Below, piece by piece: positions 43,614 to 53,899 of a stretch of 64,000 bases of DNA. Each line of letters starts with the position of its first letter. Position 1 is the stretch's first letter. The stretch lies in contig NC_006044.2 of assembly GCF_000006445.2 (NCBI RefSeq), positions 62,001 to 126,000 of the forward strand, in the 5' to 3' direction. The position numbers and the translations under genes were made by a program. Below the pieces are notes generated by a model. It was not told the origin of the DNA and ran no database searches. It saw only the letters and a program-made list of their open reading frames with translations. This DNA comes from Debaryomyces hansenii CBS767 (taxonomy: Eukaryota; Ascomycota; Pichiomycetes; Serinales; Debaryomycetaceae).

Positions 43614-46600
43614 TCATTTTTGAAAATCATCAAGGACAATATTCGACCTTTGACACATTTGTTGGAAAATACTATTATCCATATTGAATAAATTCAATGG
43701 AGTATCGAATTCTTGTACTTCACCCCTGTCTAAAACTAAAATTCTGTCATAATGAAGAATTGTTTTCAATCTATGAGCAATACATAATATTGTACAATTA
43801 GAAAATTCTCTAGCAATGGTAGTTTGAACTTTACTGTCTGTCCCGTAATCGACAGATGAAGTGGCCTCATCTAAAATTAAGATTTTAGAATCTCTAACTA
43901 ATGCTCTAGCAAAGGCAATCAACTGTCTTTCACCAAGCGAAAAATTAGAACCTTCATCCTCAACACCTTGATCTAAATGGAATTTGTGCAAAACATCGTT
44001 TTCTTTTTCTTGCTTTTGAATATTCTTCATTCGTGAATCATCAATTAAGCCAGATCTTCTTAAAGCATCCCATAATGTCTCGTCTGAATGTTCCTTAAAC
44101 GGATCTAAGTTAGTACGAATCGTACCACGAAATAATATTGGATCTTGAGGAATAATAGACAAACAAGATCTTAAGTCTTTTAAACCAAGGTGCGAAATAT
44201 CAACATCATCGATCATGATTTTTCCTGATTCCAATTCTGATAATCTATATAAAGCAGTCATTATAGATGATTTTCCAGCACCGGTCCTACCACAGATACC
44301 AATCTTTTCAGTTGGCTTAATATCTAAATTTAAATCTTTCAATACGAGTGGTAATCCGGGCCTGTAAGCCATAGAAGCATTTTCAAACTTAATACCACCG
44401 TTTCGTGGCCATTCTGGGTGTGGAGTGTTTTCAGTTATAAAATACGGAGCTTCTTCTGGTAAGTTATATGCATAATTGCAAATTCTTTCAACAGAATTCA
44501 TTTCGTTCTCAACCTGGGTAAAAGTTCTTATAAGCATCGATAATTGTCCCGCTATCTGCAAAACATACGATAATAATAACCCGACAGACGATGCACTAAT
44601 GTTAAAAACTCTGTTCACACACAACAATGCAACAAGCAATGCCATTAACGATGCAATAATGTCCAAATGAATGGCTAGCCAACGTTGGTTTGCTATAGTG
44701 ATGTAATATGCTTCATTCATTTTGTTGATTAAACGATCATTCTTATCCAAGAACCTATTATCTGCTTTATATGCTTTAATAGTATTCATACCGTTTAACG
44801 TTTCATTGAAATTGTTGTATACATGAGATCTCTGAACTGCTTCCAACCTTTTAATTTCCCTAGCTGATGATTGATAATAATTCGCCACTGCAACGAAGAT
44901 GAATACCAAAAATGGAACGGCAATTGCAAACCATGGTAAATAACAGATACATAATATAAACACACCAACAATGTTTGAGAACATAAAAAATAACAATCTC
45001 AATTGATCCCCAATTTCATTATCTAAAACATCAGTATCTTTCGTAAATCTATTCAAGATTCTTCCCATAGGGGTAGTGTCCATGAAAGACATAGGTGCGT
45101 GTAATACTTTGTCGACAGCAATGACATTCAACGATCTTGAAGCTCTATTTGTTAAATACGCCAAAAGAACAAACTCAAGTGTTAAAAACAAAAAGGCTAA
45201 AATAGTGAACATAACATAAAACCCAATATAAAACCTGTCAGGCTTGCTGGAGAACCTATACTCGGTCCAGAAAGAAAGCCAAGTATTAGTAAATAATTGA
45301 CAGAATGTAGCAAGTATGATTGATGATATCAAAAGTGGAACGATACCGAAATGTTTAAAGATTCCTGAACCATGCTTTACGTAATTCTTATAGACATCAA
45401 AACTTATACCATTCACGGCCTTTTCTTCTTCTTCAAATAATTTACCATCGTTCGTATTGTTCTTATTATAATCACGTTTAGTAGATTCATCATCTTGAAT
45501 AGCCGATTTATGTGTTTGCGTCTTAGATAATTGTCTTTGAATTAACTCCTTCTCATTTTCTACGATTTCATCATCATCAATTACTTCATTCTCTTCCTCC
45601 TCTTCGTCATCGCTATCATTTGTCTGACCATTAAATGCCATCAACTTATTGAAGTCAGGGTTATTTGCATTCAATTCCTCGAGTGTGCCGACTTCGATGG
45701 TACCATCACCATTCAAAAAAATAATTCTATCAGCAGTACCAATCAATGATAACTGATGCGTTGCCAAAACTCTGGTTTTATCTTTGAGCAACCCTAGCAT
45801 ACAATTGTTCATAATATGCTTACCGACCCTGGCATCAACTGCAGATAAAACATCATCTAATAAAACAATATCCTTGTCAGCGTAAACAGCTCTTGCCAAA
45901 TTAATTCTTGCCTTTTGGCCACCAGATAATGTAATTCCTCTCTCACCGATTTCTGTATTATCACCAGCAGGCAAAATTTCTAAATCACTTTCCAATGAAC
46001 AGGCATAAATAACATTTTTATATTTTTCTTCGTCATATTCGCATCCAAATAAAATATTCTCCCTAACGGTTTCATTTTGAACCCAAGGGTACCCACATAA
46101 TAACAATGAACCGTTGACATTAATTTCACCCGACGATCTTCTCATGAATCCAGACATAGCACTTAACAAAGATGATTTTCCTGACCCTATCAAACCAGTG
46201 ATAACAACGAATTCATTCTTTCTAATAGATAAATTAATCTCCCTTAATCCCGGAAACGTTATCTCTTCCGAGTTAGAGCCCGAAAGACTCTTAGTAAGTT
46301 CCTTGGAACTGTCTGAGTCACTAGAATGAGAAGTGATCTCTTTATGCTCACTTTCAGCTGAATTTTCCTCATCTTCGAAGGTGTCCCACTCAAAAGAAGC
46401 ATTTCTAATTTCAATAGAAGTGTTGGACTTTTCCATTAAGGCTAAAGCCTCCCCTGTCGCTTCAATTTTATTTGCTTCCATATCAACCTCTCCCGATGCC
46501 AAGTATGCACCCACTCTTTGTAAACCGATGAAAGCATCCACACCTGTTGCCAACGCCATAGGCAACATGATAACTTGTTGAGATAAAATGGCGAAAAGCG

Positions 46601-47846
46601 AAATGGACGAGAAAATAGATGCTGGGTCTCTGTCGTTCGAATTAATAGCATACAAAACTAGGAAGGTTACCAAAGATGAAAAAAGATTCATCGACATAGC
46701 GAAAGATACAATAATGTTTCTGAGGACTTGCATTCTGTAAATGATTTTCATCTCTTCCCTTCTAATATTTGAAATGTTCTCGTGGTATGGGGGCTCCCAT
46801 GAATAAAACTTAATAATCCTTAAATTATTTAAAACCTCCTTAATATAATCAACTCTTGAATCGGTGTAGGCGTTTGCCTTGGATCTATATTCAAATAATT
46901 TCTTGGTAGCTACGGTAATAGCTGCCATAAAAACAAATAATAATCCAATACCCACAAGAGCAGTTGCACCGACATTATAAATCAAAATTCCAATGGCAAC
47001 AGCAATAGGTACTGGAAAGGTAAACAAGAATGGTTGAAATCCAATGGCAAAATCGATTCTGGCCAAATCAGTTCCCATCATTGATGTCACCTTACCGGCT
47101 GGGTATTTATGTTTCGTTTCAGGATTGGTTCGGAATGATTTGTCTAAAATTGCCTTCGTCAATACCGCTTTAGCCTCTGCACCAGTCAACATGGAGTTGT
47201 AAAAAAAGTGGTTAATCAAAATACCAGTCACTAATACAACACCTGCACTACCGAATGAATAACCAAGGCCTTTCCCGATACCTGTTTCATAGCCAAGCGA
47301 CTTCATTTCCACGTAGGAAATCAATTTCTTTGTTTGTAATGGATTAGCTGTCATCCCACCATTTGCCAATGCCAAATAAAAACATGACTTAAGGTACTGC
47401 CATTTGAAAGTCTTCAAAACAGCAATAACAGTAAGGGCCTTAGGAAGCTTGAAATCGCTCATATCATCCTCTTCATCCACAGAATTGGTCTCTACAGTCT
47501 CGCCCCTCTCCTTGCACTTTTGCACAATATGTTTCTGTTTTGCCTTCTTCAAGCTCGCCTCCAAGATCTTGTAAAACCTGGCGTACATCGTCTCGATCCG
47601 AATATCATCTGTGAGTTTGAACATATCTTCTGGCTTCAACGTCCTCTTGTACCCCGTATTTAGCACGGGAAGCAACCACAAAAAAAATATTCTTGATAAA
47701 AGATTTACCCTTTTTTCTGGATACTGCTTACGTTCTTCATCCAACGGTAACGGTGGCACTTTGTTAGACAACATGAACGATAACAACCTCTTCTGGGGTT
47801 TCAACTCCAAAGATTCCTCCCTGAAATCCTTCTCATTATTCGACAT
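43614..47846 (-). CDS. YOR1: ABCC-type multidrug transporter, Yor1-like
   Basis: A 1410-residue ABC exporter with the N-terminal block RVNLLSRIFFLWLLPVLNTGY of Yor1 proteins and no extra TMD0. TMD1 spans ~160-465. NBD1 (~510-730) has Walker A GLIGSGKSSL (~551), signature LSGGQKARINLARAV and Walker B IVLLDDVLSAVD, with Asp where the catalytic Glu would be, as usual in this family. An acidic linker leads to TMD2 (~835-1115). NBD2 (~1150-1390) has GRTGAGKSSIMTALYR, NFSLGERQLIAFARAL and ILILDEATSSVD. Yor1 pumps oligomycin, other organic anions and beauvericin-like drugs out of the cell, and phospholipids in some yeasts. A near match to a pleiotropic-drug-response element (TCCGCGAA, 48609) lies ~760 bp upstream. 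Confidence 0.94.
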   Translation of the reverse strand: MSNNEKDFREESLELKPQKRLLSFMLSNKVPPLPLDEERKQYPEKRVNLLSRIFFLWLLPVLNTGYKRTLKPEDMFKLTDDIRIETMYARFYKILEASLKKAKQKHIVQKCKERGETVETNSVDEEDDMSDFKLPKALTVIAVLKTFKWQYLKSCFYLALANGGMTANPLQTKKLISYVEMKSLGYETGIGKGLGYSFGSAGVVLVTGILINHFFYNSMLTGAEAKAVLTKAILDKSFRTNPETKHKYPAGKVTSMMGTDLARIDFAIGFQPFLFTFPVPIAVAIGILIYNVGATALVGIGLLFVFMAAITVATKKLFEYRSKANAYTDSRVDYIKEVLNNLRIIKFYSWEPPYHENISNIRREEMKIIYRMQVLRNIIVSFAMSMNLFSSLVTFLVLYAINSNDRDPASIFSSISLFAILSQQVIMLPMALATGVDAFIGLQRVGAYLASGEVDMEANKIEATGEALALMEKSNTSIEIRNASFEWDTFEDEENSAESEHKEITSHSSDSDSSKELTKSLSGSNSEEITFPGLREINLSIRKNEFVVITGLIGSGKSSLLSAMSGFMRRSSGEINVNGSLLLCGYPWVQNETVRENILFGCEYDEEKYKNVIYACSLESDLEILPAGDNTEIGERGITLSGGQKARINLARAVYADKDIVLLDDVLSAVDARVGKHIMNNCMLGLLKDKTRVLATHQLSLIGTADRIIFLNGDGTIEVGTLEELNANNPDFNKLMAFNGQTNDSDDEEEEENEVIDDDEIVENEKELIQRQLSKTQTHKSAIQDDESTKRDYNKNNTNDGKLFEEEEKAVNGISFDVYKNYVKHGSGIFKHFGIVPLLISSIILATFCQLFTNTWLSFWTEYRFSSKPDRFYIGFYVMFTILAFLFLTLEFVLLAYLTNRASRSLNVIAVDKVLHAPMSFMDTTPMGRILNRFTKDTDVLDNEIGDQLRLLFFMFSNIVGVFILCICYLPWFAIAVPFLVFIFVAVANYYQSSAREIKRLEAVQRSHVYNNFNETLNGMNTIKAYKADNRFLDKNDRLINKMNEAYYITIANQRWLAIHLDIIASLMALLVALLCVNRVFNISASSVGLLLSYVLQIAGQLSMLIRTFTQVENEMNSVERICNYAYNLPEEAPYFITENTPHPEWPRNGGIKFENASMAYRPGLPLVLKDLNLDIKPTEKIGICGRTGAGKSSIMTALYRLSELESGKIMIDDVDISHLGLKDLRSCLSIIPQDPILFRGTIRTNLDPFKEHSDETLWDALRRSGLIDDSRMKNIQKQEKENDVLHKFHLDQGVEDEGSNFSLGERQLIAFARALVRDSKILILDEATSSVDYGTDSKVQTTIAREFSNCTILCIAHRLKTILHYDRILVLDRGEVQEFDTPLNLFNMDNSIFQQMCQRSNIVLDDFQK

Positions 47847-49105
47847 TTTAAGTTGTGTTTTATGTTAAGTGAAAATTAGGCTCCAATCACCTTATGTACT
47901 TAAATAAAAAAATTTCAATTTCCTCTATCAATATATATATTTCTACTTCTTCACGAATTCTTTTTCACTATCTTTTTTATACGACTCGAATAAGCTCCCT
48001 GATATATTTGCTTCTATGAAATATCATATACCCCCAAATTGGTGTAAATATGACTGATTTCTGCTGTATTTATAATCATAACATTTCTACGGCTCCTCTT
48101 TTTTTTTTTGGAATACTGTCCGCTTACATAACTGCTTCCTGTTGATAACGGATTATTCAGACGTATTCTAGACTAGACAATGAAAATATATTACATACTG
48201 CGTGCCATTGGTGACATCCGTATTCTCGGGTTTTGACGAATTCTATCATATCCAATGTCAAAAGCGTCTTAGATCTCTGGCAGTAGTGCTAGGTTTTGAT
48301 AGGGGAAATGGCTTTGAGGTTGAGTAATACCATTTCGCAATCATCAAGGAGTTATCGGAGATAAATGGGCGATGGATACGATGGGGGCAAAAGTTTATGC
48401 GTCCTTTGAATATCGGCGTTAGTGGTGTATATAGCCCGATTACACGGTCTAACGACTGATCAGGCTACCTACGAGAAGGATATTAACTACGTATTTTTCG
48501 AATGTTGTACGGATGGATATCTAAGATAGTAAGCATTATTCTATTAGTTAGAAGGTGCGAAGTTCATTGCATATGAAAATTCCCAACGTGCTTCTATTTC
48601 AAACGCATTCCGCGAACATAGTTGGCCCATCAGGTGAGAGACGGTTACGGAAAAGACGAGGCAGAAGATGAGACTAATAGTAGAGTAGAAAAAAAGTAGT
48701 AGAGTAGTAAATTAGTAGATTAGTAGATTAGTAGAGTAGTAGAGTAGTAGTGGAGTGGAGTTGCAATGCACGAGTGGATGTTTGCATAATATATATAGAA
48801 TATTGCGCCATGGTGTGAATGTCAATTGTTTCGATCCGAGTTTCCAGTCCGGTCCTTACCTTAACGACTACGTCAATTCAGATTGGGTAAGATCTGCGAT
48901 TACACATTGCATCCATACACCACATTTATACACCAATGCTCTATTAACGGCTAGGATTTCTGCCTATACTAGAAAACTACACCATCTTTTGAATATATTA
49001 TATTGTAACTAAAAAAGCACTAGTATGTATACTAATATAAAGAAATTAAGGTATCCAAGAAGAAATCAAATTATGGGTATTGACAGACATCAAATTGTGT
49101 CCAGT
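47847..49105. other. Intergenic region, YOR1 upstream region and adhesin 3' end
   Basis: 1259 bp without a gene. Visible: CCG-N6-CGG at 48218-48229 and TCCGCGAA at 48609-48616, both possible zinc-cluster factor sites, and a GTAGA/TAGTAG microsatellite at ~48673-48765. The ORF at 48755-49012 looks like chance. Confidence 0.5.
48673..48765 (+). repeat. GTAG-rich microsatellite
   Basis: Repeats of AGTAG, ATTAGTAG and AGAGTAG over about 90 bp, upstream of YOR1 and downstream of the adhesin. Probably variable in length. Confidence 0.85.
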
Positions 49106-52100
49106 CTAGAAATAAAACATAGCGGCCAAAGCTACGAACGAAAATGATGTCCATGGCTTGATCACACTAGCAGAACCTTCAAAAACAGCAGGCGAGGTAA
49201 AAGAACTTCCAGATGTACTGGAAGACGAAGATGGGTAAACTGTGTTAGAAGCAACAGCGGGTGCGACCGTTTGAGGGGCTGCAGATCCAGAAGACGAAAA
49301 ATCGTTCGTATTAGATGATGCTGCTTCAGGTGTGTCCAATGGAGGACTAGAAGTGTTAGGAGAAGCTACTCCTGGTGGGTTTGAGCTTGAGACAGGAGCC
49401 TCTTGTTCGGATAATGGGTAGTAGGTGGTGTGAGTAGTCTGGTCGTTATAACCATAGCTGGCACCTGTAGTCTTTGGGACATTGGAACAACTGGTATCAT
49501 CGCACGATAAGACGGTGATGACAGCAGTGCCAGTTTCCTTAATGTTATCACCGACAGAAGTGGAGACTTCAGTATTTTGACTTCTTGAAGCTCCTTCATC
49601 TGTCAATGGACAATATGTTGTGTAGGTTGTTTCATCTTTGGTAACAACCGTAACCCCTGTCGTTACTGGGATATGCGAGCATGCATTATTCTCGCAAGAT
49701 GTAACAGTGATAACAGTTGTTTCCATGTTCGCCTTAGTCGAAGGCAATGCAACGTTATTTATTCCGTTGGTGGAAGCTGTAGTTACTACACCAGCTCCAG
49801 ACCCATGTTCTGTCAAGTCATTTGAAGTTCCACTCAAAATTGATGTGGTGGTTGTGTAGTCTCCATTAGAATCAGTCGTAATACTCACGTCACCGGTTTT
49901 CGTAATAGTAGCACCATTATCATCTGCAGTGGTGAAGGTAGTGTAGTAGTCAGAACATTCCTTGCATTCACCTGGAGCAGTAGGTTCTCCAGTTGATGTT
50001 CCAGTTGGTGCTCCGGTTGGTTCTCCAGATGTTGCTCCAGTTGGTGTTCTAGTAGGTTCGCCAGTTGCTTCTCCTGTTGGTGTTCTAGTAGGTTCGCCAG
50101 TTGCTTCTCCAGTAGGTTCTCCGGTTGATGTACCAGTTGGTTCTCCCGTTGATGTTCCAGTTGGTTCTCCCGTTGGTTCCCCCGTTGGTTCACCAGTAAT
50201 AATGGATGTAGTAGTAGTATAGTCACCATCGGAATCAGTGGTGATAATGACATCGCCGGTCTGAGTGGCGGTTACACCATCTGAATCGGTGGTGGTGAAA
50301 GTAGTGGTGTATTCGGTACATTCTTCACAGTCACCAGAAGCAATTGGTTCACCACTAATGATAGAAGTGGTGGTGGTGTAGTCACCATCGGAATCAGTGG
50401 TGATAATAACGTCTCCAGTTTGGGTGGCAGTTACACCATCTGAATCGGTGGTGGTGAAAGTAGTGGTGTATTCGGTACATTCTTCACAGTCACCAGAAGC
50501 AGTTGGTTCACCACTAATGATGGATGTAGTAGTAGTATAGTCTCCATCGGAATCAGTGGTGATAATGACATCTCCAGTTTGGGTGGCAGTTACACCATCA
50601 GAATCGGTGGTGGTGAAAGTAGTGGTGTATTCGGTACATTCTTCACAGTCACCAGAAGCAATTGGTTCACCACTAATGATAGAAGTGGTGGTGGTGTAGT
50701 CACCATCGGAATCAGTGGTGATAATAACGTCTCCAGTTTGGGTGGCAGTTACACCATCAGAATCGGTGGTGGTGAAAGTAGTGGTGTATTCGGTACATTC
50801 TTCACAATCACCAGAAGCAGTTGGTTCACCGCTAATGATAGAAGTGGTGGTGGTATAGTCACCATCGGAATCAGTGGTGATAATGACATCGCCGGTCTGA
50901 GTGGCGGTTACACCATCTGAATCGGTGGTGGTGAAAGTAGTGGTGTATTCGGTACATTCTTCACAATCACCAGAAGCAGTTGGTTCACCACTAATGATGG
51001 AAGTGGTGGTGGTGTAGTCACCATCGGAATCAGTGGTGATAATGACATCGCCGGTCTGAGTGGCGGTTACACCATCTGAATCGGTGGTGGTGAAAGTAGT
51101 GGTGTATTCGGTACATTCTTCACAATCACCAGAAGCAGTTGGTTCACCGCTAATGATAGAAGTGGTGGTGGTGTAGTCACCATCGGAATCAGTGGTGATA
51201 ATGACATCGCCGGTCTGAGTGGCGGTTACACCATCTGAATCGGTGGTGGTGAAAGTAGTGGTGTATTCGGTACATTCTTCACAATCACCAGAAGCAGTTG
51301 GTTCACCGCTAATGATAGAAGTGGTGGTGGTGTAGTCACCATCGGAATCAGTGGTGATAATAACGTCTCCAGTTTGGGTGGCAGTTACACCATCTGAATC
51401 GGTGGTGGTGAAAGTAGTGGTGTATTCGGTACATTCTTCACAGTCACCAGAAGCAGTTGGTTCACCACTAATGATGGATGTAGTAGTGGTGTAGTCACCA
51501 TCGGAATCAGTGGTGATAATGACATCGCCGGTCTGAGTAGCAGTTACACCATCAGAATCTGTGGTGGTGAAAGTAGTGGTGTATTCGGTACATTCTTCAC
51601 AGTCACCAGAAGCAGTTGGTTCACCACTAATGATGGATGTAGTAGTAGTATAGTCTCCATCGGAATCAGTGGTGATAATGACATCTCCAGTTTGGGTGGC
51701 AGTTACACCATCAGAATCGGTGGTGGTGAAAGTAGTGGTGTATTCGGTACATTCTTCACAGTCACCAGAAGCAGTTGGTTCACCACTAATGATGGATGTA
51801 GTAGTAGTATAGTCTCCATCGGAATCAGTGGTGATAATGACATCTCCAGTTTGGGTGGCAGTTACACCATCAGAATCGGTGGTGGTGAAAGTAGTGGTGT
51901 ATTCGGTACATTCTTCACAGTCACCAGAAGCAATTGGTTCACCACTAATGATAGAAGTGGTGGTGGTGTAGTCACCATCGGAATCAGTGGTGATAATAAC
52001 GTCTCCAGTTTGGGTGGCAGTTACACCATCAGAATCGGTGGTGGTGAAAGTAGTGGTGTATTCGGTACATTCTTCACAATCACCAGAAGCAGTTGGTTCA

Positions 52101-53899
52101 CCGCTAATGATAGAAGTGGTGGTGGTATAGTCACCATCGGAATCAGTGGTGATAATGACATCGCCGGTCTGAGTGGCGGTTACACCATCTGAATCGGTGG
52201 TGGTGAAAGTAGTGGTGTATTCGGTACATTCTTCACAGTCACCAGAAGCAGTTGGTTCACCACTAATGATAGAAGTGGTGGTGGTGTAGTCACCATCGGA
52301 ATCAGTGGTGATAATAACGTCTCCAGTTTGGGTGGCAGTTACACCATCAGAATCTGTGGTGGTGAAAGTAGTGGTGTATTCGGTACATTCTTCACAGTCA
52401 CCAGAAGCAGTTGGTTCACCACTAATGATGGATGTAGTAGTAGTATAGTCTCCATCGGAATCAGTGGTGATAATGACATCTCCAGTTTGGGTGGCAGTTA
52501 CACCATCAGAATCGGTGGTGGTGAAAGTAGTGGTGTATTCGGTACATTCTTCACAGTCACCAGAAGCAGTTGGTTCACCACTAATGATGGATGTAGTAGT
52601 AGTATAGTCTCCATCGGAATCAGTGGTGATAATGACATCGCCGGTCTGAGTAGCAGTTACACCATCAGAATCTGTGGTGGTGAAAGTAGTGGTGTATTCG
52701 GTACATTCTTCACAGTCACCAGAAGCAGTTGGTTCACCACTAATGATAGAAGTGGTGGTGGTGTAGTCACCATCGGAATCAGTGGTGATAATAACGTCTC
52801 CGGTCTGAGTAGCAGTTACACCATCTGAATCGGTGGTGGTGATGGTGGTTGTATACTCGGTACAGTCCGCACAGTCTGAAGTTATTGGGTCTACTGGTGC
52901 TGATGGAAACGGTTTACAAGAACAATCAGTTGGAGCACCATTAGGTGGAGCATCGTTATACCATATTTGGCTTCCCAACAATATACCTAATACCGCATTC
53001 GTTCTAAAGCCCCTGGTTGCGTATCCTGTCCCTATATCAAATTGAACATTAATCGCCCCAAGAAGACTGACAGTTAATATACCAGTATTTGTATTATAGA
53101 CATATCCTGTGAACGTTAAGGTGAGTGCAATGATATTTCCATTACCAAAACCGGCCACCTTTATACGAGGGTTACTTAAGACACCCCCTGTAAGAAGCAG
53201 TAAAGTGGATGATGGTGTACTAAGATAGATTGTTTGACTCGTATCAATCAGGAAAACCGCATTAAGTACATTAGGAAGTAGTTGCATGGTTGCACCTGCG
53301 CCGACGTTGAAACAACCGTCACCATTGATCGATGATGATTGAACGTAAGTGACTCCTTCCAAACAAATTTGACCATTGTTTTCAAGAGACAAGAGTCCAC
53401 TGGACCCAGCTACTTGTGCTAACACTACAAGAGACGCAACTCCAGATTGTTGTTTGAAATACATCAAACCATCGTTTGTCCAACCAGAAACAGAGGTGAC
53501 AACAAAAGGATTGGCCAAGTGCAATGCACTACCAAACCACATATCACCAGTGTTGGTGAACTCGGCAATACTCGCAAGAACATAAAGAGATGCAGCATTG
53601 GCATCTAAGGCATTAAATGCTAACTCTCCTGAGTTTTCGATTGAGCCACTGACAAGTGAAACAGCGGCAGCTAATAAATTGGTACTTGTGACATAAAACC
53701 CTCCCTGATTATCTAAGTTACCAGCAATAACAGTGGCTAAATTATTCACAATCGAGTAATAAACATCGGGGTTAATTGTTAAATCGCCTATTTGAAGATC
53801 TACTGGTGAGATCTGTACAGTATCTTTCGTGATTGTGACTGAGACGACACTCGTTACAAACGCTAGACAAGCTGCGACGAATTTGGATCGAAACAACAT
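49106..53899 (-). CDS. GPI-anchored cell-wall adhesin of the Hyr/Iff family with long tandem repeats
   Basis: A 1597-residue surface protein. Residues 1-21 are a signal peptide. Residues ~22-330 form the Hyr/Iff N-terminal domain (ITKDTVQISPVDLQIGDLTI, VYYSIVNN, GWTNDGLMYFK, NGDGCFNVG). Then 17 tandem 53-residue units run from ~343 to ~1235, each with a Cys-Glu-Glu-Cys-type motif (first copy differs), followed by a GEPTG-rich stretch and a diverged unit (~1310-1365). Two flocculin-like blocks with Cys pairs (VITVTSCENNACS, TTYCPLT) lead to a Ser-rich stalk and a C-terminal hydrophobic tail (SFSFVALAAMFYF) preceded by small residues, a GPI signal. Expected role: adhesion or surface masking. 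The reading frame is intact. Confidence 0.93.
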   Translation of the reverse strand: MLFRSKFVAACLAFVTSVVSVTITKDTVQISPVDLQIGDLTINPDVYYSIVNNLATVIAGNLDNQGGFYVTSTNLLAAAVSLVSGSIENSGELAFNALDANAASLYVLASIAEFTNTGDMWFGSALHLANPFVVTSVSGWTNDGLMYFKQQSGVASLVVLAQVAGSSGLLSLENNGQICLEGVTYVQSSSINGDGCFNVGAGATMQLLPNVLNAVFLIDTSQTIYLSTPSSTLLLLTGGVLSNPRIKVAGFGNGNIIALTLTFTGYVYNTNTGILTVSLLGAINVQFDIGTGYATRGFRTNAVLGILLGSQIWYNDAPPNGAPTDCSCKPFPSAPVDPITSDCADCTEYTTTITTTDSDGVTATQTGDVIITTDSDGDYTTTTSIISGEPTASGDCEECTEYTTTFTTTDSDGVTATQTGDVIITTDSDGDYTTTTSIISGEPTASGDCEECTEYTTTFTTTDSDGVTATQTGDVIITTDSDGDYTTTTSIISGEPTASGDCEECTEYTTTFTTTDSDGVTATQTGDVIITTDSDGDYTTTTSIISGEPTASGDCEECTEYTTTFTTTDSDGVTATQTGDVIITTDSDGDYTTTTSIISGEPTASGDCEECTEYTTTFTTTDSDGVTATQTGDVIITTDSDGDYTTTTSIISGEPIASGDCEECTEYTTTFTTTDSDGVTATQTGDVIITTDSDGDYTTTTSIISGEPTASGDCEECTEYTTTFTTTDSDGVTATQTGDVIITTDSDGDYTTTTSIISGEPTASGDCEECTEYTTTFTTTDSDGVTATQTGDVIITTDSDGDYTTTTSIISGEPTASGDCEECTEYTTTFTTTDSDGVTATQTGDVIITTDSDGDYTTTTSIISGEPTASGDCEECTEYTTTFTTTDSDGVTATQTGDVIITTDSDGDYTTTTSIISGEPTASGDCEECTEYTTTFTTTDSDGVTATQTGDVIITTDSDGDYTTTTSIISGEPTASGDCEECTEYTTTFTTTDSDGVTATQTGDVIITTDSDGDYTTTTSIISGEPTASGDCEECTEYTTTFTTTDSDGVTATQTGDVIITTDSDGDYTTTTSIISGEPIASGDCEECTEYTTTFTTTDSDGVTATQTGDVIITTDSDGDYTTTTSIISGEPTASGDCEECTEYTTTFTTTDSDGVTATQTGDVIITTDSDGDYTTTTSIISGEPIASGDCEECTEYTTTFTTTDSDGVTATQTGDVIITTDSDGDYTTTTSIITGEPTGEPTGEPTGTSTGEPTGTSTGEPTGEATGEPTRTPTGEATGEPTRTPTGATSGEPTGAPTGTSTGEPTAPGECKECSDYYTTFTTADDNGATITKTGDVSITTDSNGDYTTTTSILSGTSNDLTEHGSGAGVVTTASTNGINNVALPSTKANMETTVITVTSCENNACSHIPVTTGVTVVTKDETTYTTYCPLTDEGASRSQNTEVSTSVGDNIKETGTAVITVLSCDDTSCSNVPKTTGASYGYNDQTTHTTYYPLSEQEAPVSSSNPPGVASPNTSSPPLDTPEAASSNTNDFSSSGSAAPQTVAPAVASNTVYPSSSSSTSGSSFTSPAVFEGSASVIKPWTSFSFVALAAMFYF
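49975..50200 (-). repeat. 12-bp tandem repeat encoding GEPT-type units
   Basis: About eighteen 12-bp units (GGTTCTCCAGTT and variants on the plus strand) encode GEPT, GTST, GEAT and RTPT steps. This short-period array sits between the 159-bp units and the C-terminal part of the adhesin. Confidence 0.9.
50200..52875 (-). repeat. 17-unit tandem array of 159 bp in the adhesin
   Basis: The landmark CGGTACATTCTTCACA recurs exactly every 159 bp sixteen times between ~50313 and ~52700, with a diverged 17th at ~52857. Each unit encodes 53 residues containing TEYTTTFTTTDSDG, TATQTGDVIITTDSDGDY, TTTTSIISGEP and a Cys pair. Silent variants (TCTCCATCG/TCACCATCG; GTAGTAGTA/GTGGTGGTG) and one Thr/Ile variant (EPTASG/EPIASG) are shuffled among units. 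A roughly 480-bp stretch at ~50485-50965 is almost identical to ~51757-52237, exactly eight units away. Confidence 0.97.

Noticed and set aside
48218..48229. CCG-N6-CGG as a defined drug-response element of YOR1
   Set aside because: It does not match a known Tac1, Upc2 or Pdr1 site closely enough and is 370 bp upstream; listed only as a spacer feature.
50579..52828. Long plus-strand ORFs rich in GGSYTIRIGGGESS across the adhesin array
   Set aside because: They are the antisense reading of the 159-bp repeat. The minus-strand frame continues through a signal peptide, Hyr/Iff domain and GPI signal, so it is the real gene.
50200..52875. Regular repeat spacing that could suggest a CRISPR array
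   Set aside because: The genome is eukaryotic and the whole 159-bp unit is repeated, with no unique spacers.
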